Positions 56,648 through 60,360 of a DNA stretch of 60,360 bases are shown here, in pieces (position 1 is the stretch's first letter; each line of letters begins with the position of its first letter). This stretch comes from a virus, in the IMG/VR virus record IMGVR_UViG_3300050821_009973, positions 1 through 60,360 of that record. One strand, given 5' to 3'. The notes under the pieces were generated by a model, which was not told the origin of the DNA, searched no databases, and saw only the letters and a list, made by a program, of their open reading frames with translations. The position numbers and the translations under genes were made by a program.

Positions 56648-57295
56648 ATGGCTGTCGTTCTAGCGAGCGACGTCCTATTGTCGGCTCGTGACGTACTGCT
56701 GGACAACGGATCTGGTCCACAGACCTGGACCGATGCATCGCTGCTGCGCTGGCTTAATGAAGCTCTGGCCGCCGCAGTCACGCTGAAGCGTGACATCGCA
56801 CCTGCTGTCCTTAGCCTCGCGTTGGTACCCGGCAGTGTGCAGGGTTTGCCTGCTGGTGTGGTCCAGATTTTGGAGCCGTACTTCAACACAGTCAGTGGCA
56901 ACGCAGTCACCAAGGGCGGCATGACGTTGCTGAATCGGCGCTTTCCGACCTGGCGCTCTAATCCGGCCACGGTCGACGTGTCGGACGTCACGACAGACGA
57001 ACGTAGCCCGGTGATCTTTCACGTTTTCCCACCCAATACGGGGGGCGGCGCCATCACTGCTTTGTGTGGGACGCTGCCCACTTGCACTATCCTGGCCTCG
57101 CCGGTCGTGGTGCCAGACCATTACCGCAGTGCGCTGGTAGATGGCGTATGCGCCATGGCCATGGCAGCCAACACCAGGCGGCGCGATGTAACCAAGACCG
57201 CGTTTTTCTGGCAGCGGTTCGAGGCCGGGATTATGGGTGCCAAGATCGCCCAGCACGAGACTGCCCCGAAACTCAGTGACGCTGGGCAACAGTAA
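56648..57295 (+). CDS. Head-tail connector/adaptor protein (DUF6682-like), 215 aa
   Basis: The N-terminal helix pattern WTDASLLRWLNEALAAAVTL, then ALVPGSVQGLPAGVVQILEP, then TLLNRRFPTWRSNPATVDVS is the usual layout of the podovirus adaptor family, which forms a ring under the portal. C-terminal VPDHYRSALVDGVCAMAMAA completes it. Shares one base with the next gene. Confidence 0.8.
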   Translation: MAVVLASDVLLSARDVLLDNGSGPQTWTDASLLRWLNEALAAAVTLKRDIAPAVLSLALVPGSVQGLPAGVVQILEPYFNTVSGNAVTKGGMTLLNRRFPTWRSNPATVDVSDVTTDERSPVIFHVFPPNTGGGAITALCGTLPTCTILASPVVVPDHYRSALVDGVCAMAMAANTRRRDVTKTAFFWQRFEAGIMGAKIAQHETAPKLSDAGQQ

Positions 57296-58032
57296 TGTCC
57301 AGCGGCACTTTCTCTCTCGTCCCCGGACCGCCCAGTGTGGCGATCGATGCAGCCAGTTTTGCTGGGACTCAGATCGCCGGATTGCTGCCGCCGGGCTTTA
57401 CCTCGATTTCGCTGCTGTGTCTGGATGTGGCTGCGCGCGTGAAGGAGGCGCCCGTGCCGATCGTGCAGGCAGCGTACGCGCGCGCAGCGCGCGACCTTTG
57501 CAAAAGATCGATGTGGTTGAAGCGGAACATCACCAATCAGGTGCTCACGATCAATCAGCCGGCCTACAACTTTGGATCTGATCCGAACCTGGAGGTCATC
57601 GGCATTGAGGCCGGTCAGATCCAACAGCAGAATTTGACTTGGATCAATTTGCGTCCCGGAGACCCGGACAACTTCGATCCGAACATGAAGACGGATCTGC
57701 CGACTTACTACTCGTACGTGCCAGAGGGCTCGGTGCTCTTCTACCCGACTCCAAATGCAGCGTACCTGTCGGCGATGGAGCTGACGGTCCAGACGTCGCT
57801 GAACGCGACCGCGATCCCGAACGATCTGGTGAGCAAATTCAACATCTACATTGAAGAGGGCGCCATGTGGCACCTCTACATGATGGACAAGGAGGAGTGG
57901 GCCAATATGCCGTTGGCGATGGAGGCTAAGCAAAACTTCTTCGAGGGTGTCGGGATGGCGCGGTCCTGGAAGGATAAGGCCAATCAGCAGGGCAGCGTGC
58001 GCGCGACTCCGAGGCCGTTCATTGCGAGATAA
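57295..58032 (+). CDS. Head-tail connector / tail protein, 245 aa
   Basis: Follows the adaptor gene without a gap. The strand-rich centre (LTWINLRPGDPDNFDPNMKT; PTYYSYVPEGSVLFYPTPNA) and the helical end match a conserved podovirus connector that often pairs with the adaptor. Role: joining head and short tail. No enzymatic motif. Confidence 0.75.
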   Translation: MSSGTFSLVPGPPSVAIDAASFAGTQIAGLLPPGFTSISLLCLDVAARVKEAPVPIVQAAYARAARDLCKRSMWLKRNITNQVLTINQPAYNFGSDPNLEVIGIEAGQIQQQNLTWINLRPGDPDNFDPNMKTDLPTYYSYVPEGSVLFYPTPNAAYLSAMELTVQTSLNATAIPNDLVSKFNIYIEEGAMWHLYMMDKEEWANMPLAMEAKQNFFEGVGMARSWKDKANQQGSVRATPRPFIAR

Positions 58033-58035
58033 ACG

Positions 58036-58299
58036 GTGCCGATTGATGTCCAAGGATTCAAGGGCGAAGCCCCCCGCATAGCCCCTCACCTTCTGCCAAA
58101 TGCATTTGGGCAGAACTCGGAGAACGCACGCCTGCTCTCCGGCAACATTGAGTCCTGGAGCGGATTTGTCAATTCCACAACGCAGGCCATCACCTCTCAG
58201 CCCGTCACGATCTATTACCTGGACGACCAAGTCTGGCTGACTTGGAATCAGCCCACGACAGTGACAACGATCCCCGGCGGGGCGATGAAGGTGTTCTGA
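58036..58299 (+). CDS. N-terminal piece of the podovirus tail protein, 87 aa
   Basis: GTG start at 58036. The sequence VQGFKGEAPRIAPHLLPNAF, then ENARLLSGNIESWSGF, is the characteristic beginning of the same structural family whose C-terminal part is encoded at 1-1520. In relatives this continues in one chain; here TGA at 58297-58299 ends it and ATG follows at once. Either a genuine split with a second cistron carrying an inserted beta domain, or read-through of the TGA, would restore the whole. Confidence 0.75.
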   Translation: MPIDVQGFKGEAPRIAPHLLPNAFGQNSENARLLSGNIESWSGFVNSTTQAITSQPVTIYYLDDQVWLTWNQPTTVTTIPGGAMKVF

Positions 58300-60360
58300 A
58301 TGGCCATCGCGCAGGGCACGCCTTTCTACGACGTCACAACCAATCTCAGCCCGACTGCGACTGATCGGTTCCCGCTGATCTACAGCCTGACGTCGACCAC
58401 CATCACCACGATCGATTACAAGCCCCTGCAGACCTTCGGTGGTTCCTCGGGTGTAGCTCCCGCCGGCCCTCCGAGCGGTGATGGCAAAGCCTACCCGACT
58501 GCAATTCCGAGCGGAGCCCCTGGTGCGGCTACGACGGCGACCGCGGCTGAAAACGCTTACTGGGGCTCAATCTACGGCTTCGCCACAATCCCCAATATCT
58601 ATAACACCTACGGTTATCCAGGCCCGGGTGCGACGGCCGGGATTCCATACGGCGCCGGCATTGCGATGGTCTTGCAGCCCAGCGGTTACATCGTGGTGTG
58701 CGAGTTCCAGTTACCGAGCGTAGCCAATTCGATCTCCGGTGGTGTCTCAGCCGCCACATCGGGTACTCATGCTTGCATGTGGGTTCTGAACCCGGCCAAT
58801 TGCAGAGCGGTGTACGACGTGATCCCGGCCTTAAGCGGCAGTCCCGCTTATATCTGGGGCGCAATGCCATGTGCTGATGGGATTCACTTGGTTGTGCTCA
58901 CGGGTGCCAGTAGCAGTGCGGCCAATACGTGGCACGTACTGACGCTGTCGTCGGCCTCGGCTTCAGAGGTTGCGGTGGGGCCCTGGGCCAGTGGGCCTGA
59001 GTTAATGGGCGATCCGAATAATCTAACGAGCTTGAACAGCATTGCGCTGGGCTCATCGACTGTGCAGAACCGTGAGGCTTTAATCAACCAAACTGCCAGT
59101 ATCGTCGGCATGCTGGAGTCGGACCTAAATCATCTTTGGATCGTGTCCTCAAGCTCGGAGTGGTATCTGCTCAACCTTGTGGGTGGTATGACTTCGGCCA
59201 CAATTTTTCACGGATTAGGGGGGTTTTCCGGTACTACCCCATTTGTGAAGTGGCTCAACACGGGTGAGTTCAGCACCAACATCACGGTCTTCGCTGACAA
59301 CGGTGCAGCCGCCGGCATGGTGGCCAACTGGATGGCGTACTGGGTGCGGCAGACGTCAGTCACAGGTGCCGAGGAGGTCGACGTTGCCAAGGCGGCGATC
59401 TCGAACGATCAGAGCGTGCGGACGTATTTTTGCGGTCTGGATGTGCCGCGCTTCACCGATCTGGGCCTGTCGACCGGCCTGACCAGCGGTGGCAACCCAG
59501 TTACCGGCAGCTCCACGGTGGCCGCCAATGCCGGGCCGTACCCGATCTACTCGCGCAAGATCGGAGTGCCGAATCCGAGCGTCCCGGCCTCGGGCGCCGT
59601 GGTGCCGGCTGCAGCAGGGGCCAACAATGTGACGCTGATCGACACGTTCGATGCCCCCATCAACTGGAATCTACCGGGCAATACGACCACTACCGGGGCA
59701 TCCTTCTTGGTAGTGGGAGGCAATCCCGGGGCCTGCATGCAGATCCAATCGATCGGTGCCACGCAGGTCATCGCTTCGAAGAACTTCTCTATCGATCAGA
59801 CACAGCCCGTCACGCTGGATGTGGACTTTACTTTCATCCGGGCCTTTAACGCGCGGCTGACTCCGAGCAAGATGGACTTCTTCATCGGTCTGGACTCCAG
59901 CGTATCGGGTTCCGTGGTTCGGATCGAGAACACCGCTCTAGGTGTCACGCTGCATTTTGCTTCAGTCAGCAATGGAGTGATCGGCACGGACGTCGGCACG
60001 TACGTCATCCCATCAGGATCGATTCCCACTTGGCACGTCGACTTGGATCCGACCTTCACCGGCTTCATTCAGACCGGGCAGTGGTTCCATGCCACGCTTG
60101 CAGTCACGCCGGTCACGGGAGCCACGACCAGTGGCACGATCGTTTTTACCTGCAAGTTCGGCTCGACCGTGGCTTTCACTCAGACACAGACCGGAATGCC
60201 GATTGCCGGCAGTGGTGCTGGGGTGGGATGTTGGGACCCAGTCGAAGCTTACCCAGACTGGGTCATACTGAAAGTCGATAACTTCACAATCGCGGGAACA
60301 GGGCCTGCGGCAGCCACCTCGAACCTGCAGGCAACGACTTATCTCTACACGCTGGTGAAT
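58300..60360 (+). CDS. Tail protein with large inserted beta domain (continues at 1-1520)
   Basis: ATG 58300 directly follows the preceding TGA. About 620 residues of strand-rich, Thr/Ser/Gly-rich sequence (AIAQGTPFYDVTTNLSPTA; WHVLTLSSASASEVAVG) come first, then the conserved tail-protein part beginning near 60200 and continuing through the circular junction to 1520. Total about 1127 aa. The first 620 aa are not part of the usual family and may be a receptor-binding or decorative insertion. Ribosome site weak; translation is probably coupled to the 58036 gene. Confidence 0.8.
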   Translation, partial: MAIAQGTPFYDVTTNLSPTATDRFPLIYSLTSTTITTIDYKPLQTFGGSSGVAPAGPPSGDGKAYPTAIPSGAPGAATTATAAENAYWGSIYGFATIPNIYNTYGYPGPGATAGIPYGAGIAMVLQPSGYIVVCEFQLPSVANSISGGVSAATSGTHACMWVLNPANCRAVYDVIPALSGSPAYIWGAMPCADGIHLVVLTGASSSAANTWHVLTLSSASASEVAVGPWASGPELMGDPNNLTSLNSIALGSSTVQNREALINQTASIVGMLESDLNHLWIVSSSSEWYLLNLVGGMTSATIFHGLGGFSGTTPFVKWLNTGEFSTNITVFADNGAAAGMVANWMAYWVRQTSVTGAEEVDVAKAAISNDQSVRTYFCGLDVPRFTDLGLSTGLTSGGNPVTGSSTVAANAGPYPIYSRKIGVPNPSVPASGAVVPAAAGANNVTLIDTFDAPINWNLPGNTTTTGASFLVVGGNPGACMQIQSIGATQVIASKNFSIDQTQPVTLDVDFTFIRAFNARLTPSKMDFFIGLDSSVSGSVVRIENTALGVTLHFASVSNGVIGTDVGTYVIPSGSIPTWHVDLDPTFTGFIQTGQWFHATLAVTPVTGATTSGTIVFTCKFGSTVAFTQTQTGMPIAGSGAGVGCWDPVEAYPDWVILKVDNFTIAGTGPAAATSNLQATTYLYTLVN
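60164..60360. repeat. Terminal direct repeat (right copy)
   Basis: Same 197 bases as 1-197 with G instead of A at the position equivalent to 99 (60262). Confidence 0.93.

Noticed and set aside
57121-58230. 369-codon minus-strand frame opposite connector genes
   Set aside because: Arg/His-rich shadow of two genes with good starts and family resemblance.

Overview
The window is a complete double-stranded DNA phage genome in linearised form. Bases 1-197 recur at 60164-60360 with one difference (A99 versus G60262), so the unit length is about 60,163 bp and the ends join into a circle. A structural gene starting at 58300 runs through the junction and ends at 1520. The gene set points to a short-tailed (podovirus-like) phage of a Gram-negative, probably proteobacterial, host. 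It has TerL, a long portal with a Gln-rich tail, scaffold, coat, two connector-type proteins, a 710-aa and a 2297-aa virion-interior protein, and no tape measure, sheath or tail-tube genes. I see no integrase, DNA polymerase or RNA polymerase gene, so replication and transcription probably use host enzymes.

Layout. (1) 41746-60360 and 1-13584, plus strand: packaging and virion module (TerL, portal, beta-rich virion proteins, a 1169-aa acidic-repeat protein, scaffold, coat, connectors, tail protein, internal proteins). (2) 13429-15665: lysis region with a GH108 muramidase and several small membrane proteins, plus an antisense pair. (3) 15662-21442, mostly minus: DUF1064-type nuclease, a Sak4-like RecA-fold ATPase coupled to a VWA protein, a double winged-helix protein, a large membrane protein and a shortened tRNA. 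One HNH-like gene lies on the plus strand. (4) 21457-21520: back-to-back sigma70-type promoters around a palindrome, the likely control switch. (5) 21530-26647, plus: YdaS/Cro-like regulator, TerS, primase-type zinc finger, XRE regulator, a second VWA protein and a DnaB-like helicase. (6) 26659-37078, minus: about 30 small accessory genes, many coupled through ATGA overlaps, including three RadC/JAMM-family proteins, a duplicated HCRAGW-type gene, a DoxX-like protein and a run of tiny membrane proteins. (7) 37258-38091, plus: a replication initiator with iteron-like repeats inside the gene, followed by about 650 bp without genes. (8) 38741-41625, plus: small genes and tRNA-Glu(UUC).

The features most worth following up are these. 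Two near-consensus chromosomal parS sites occur although no ParA or ParB gene is visible. A family of four leader hairpins has an invariant (A)AUGGC loop and covarying stems. Two well-initiated genes are nested in disordered linkers of the 2297-aa protein. The same acidic PDxxEEPEDEDFGF repeat is used by two virion genes. Three RadC/JAMM relatives, one with an altered metal motif, lie within about 6 kb.

All functions are read from sequence motifs and family resemblance remembered by the annotator; no search was run.
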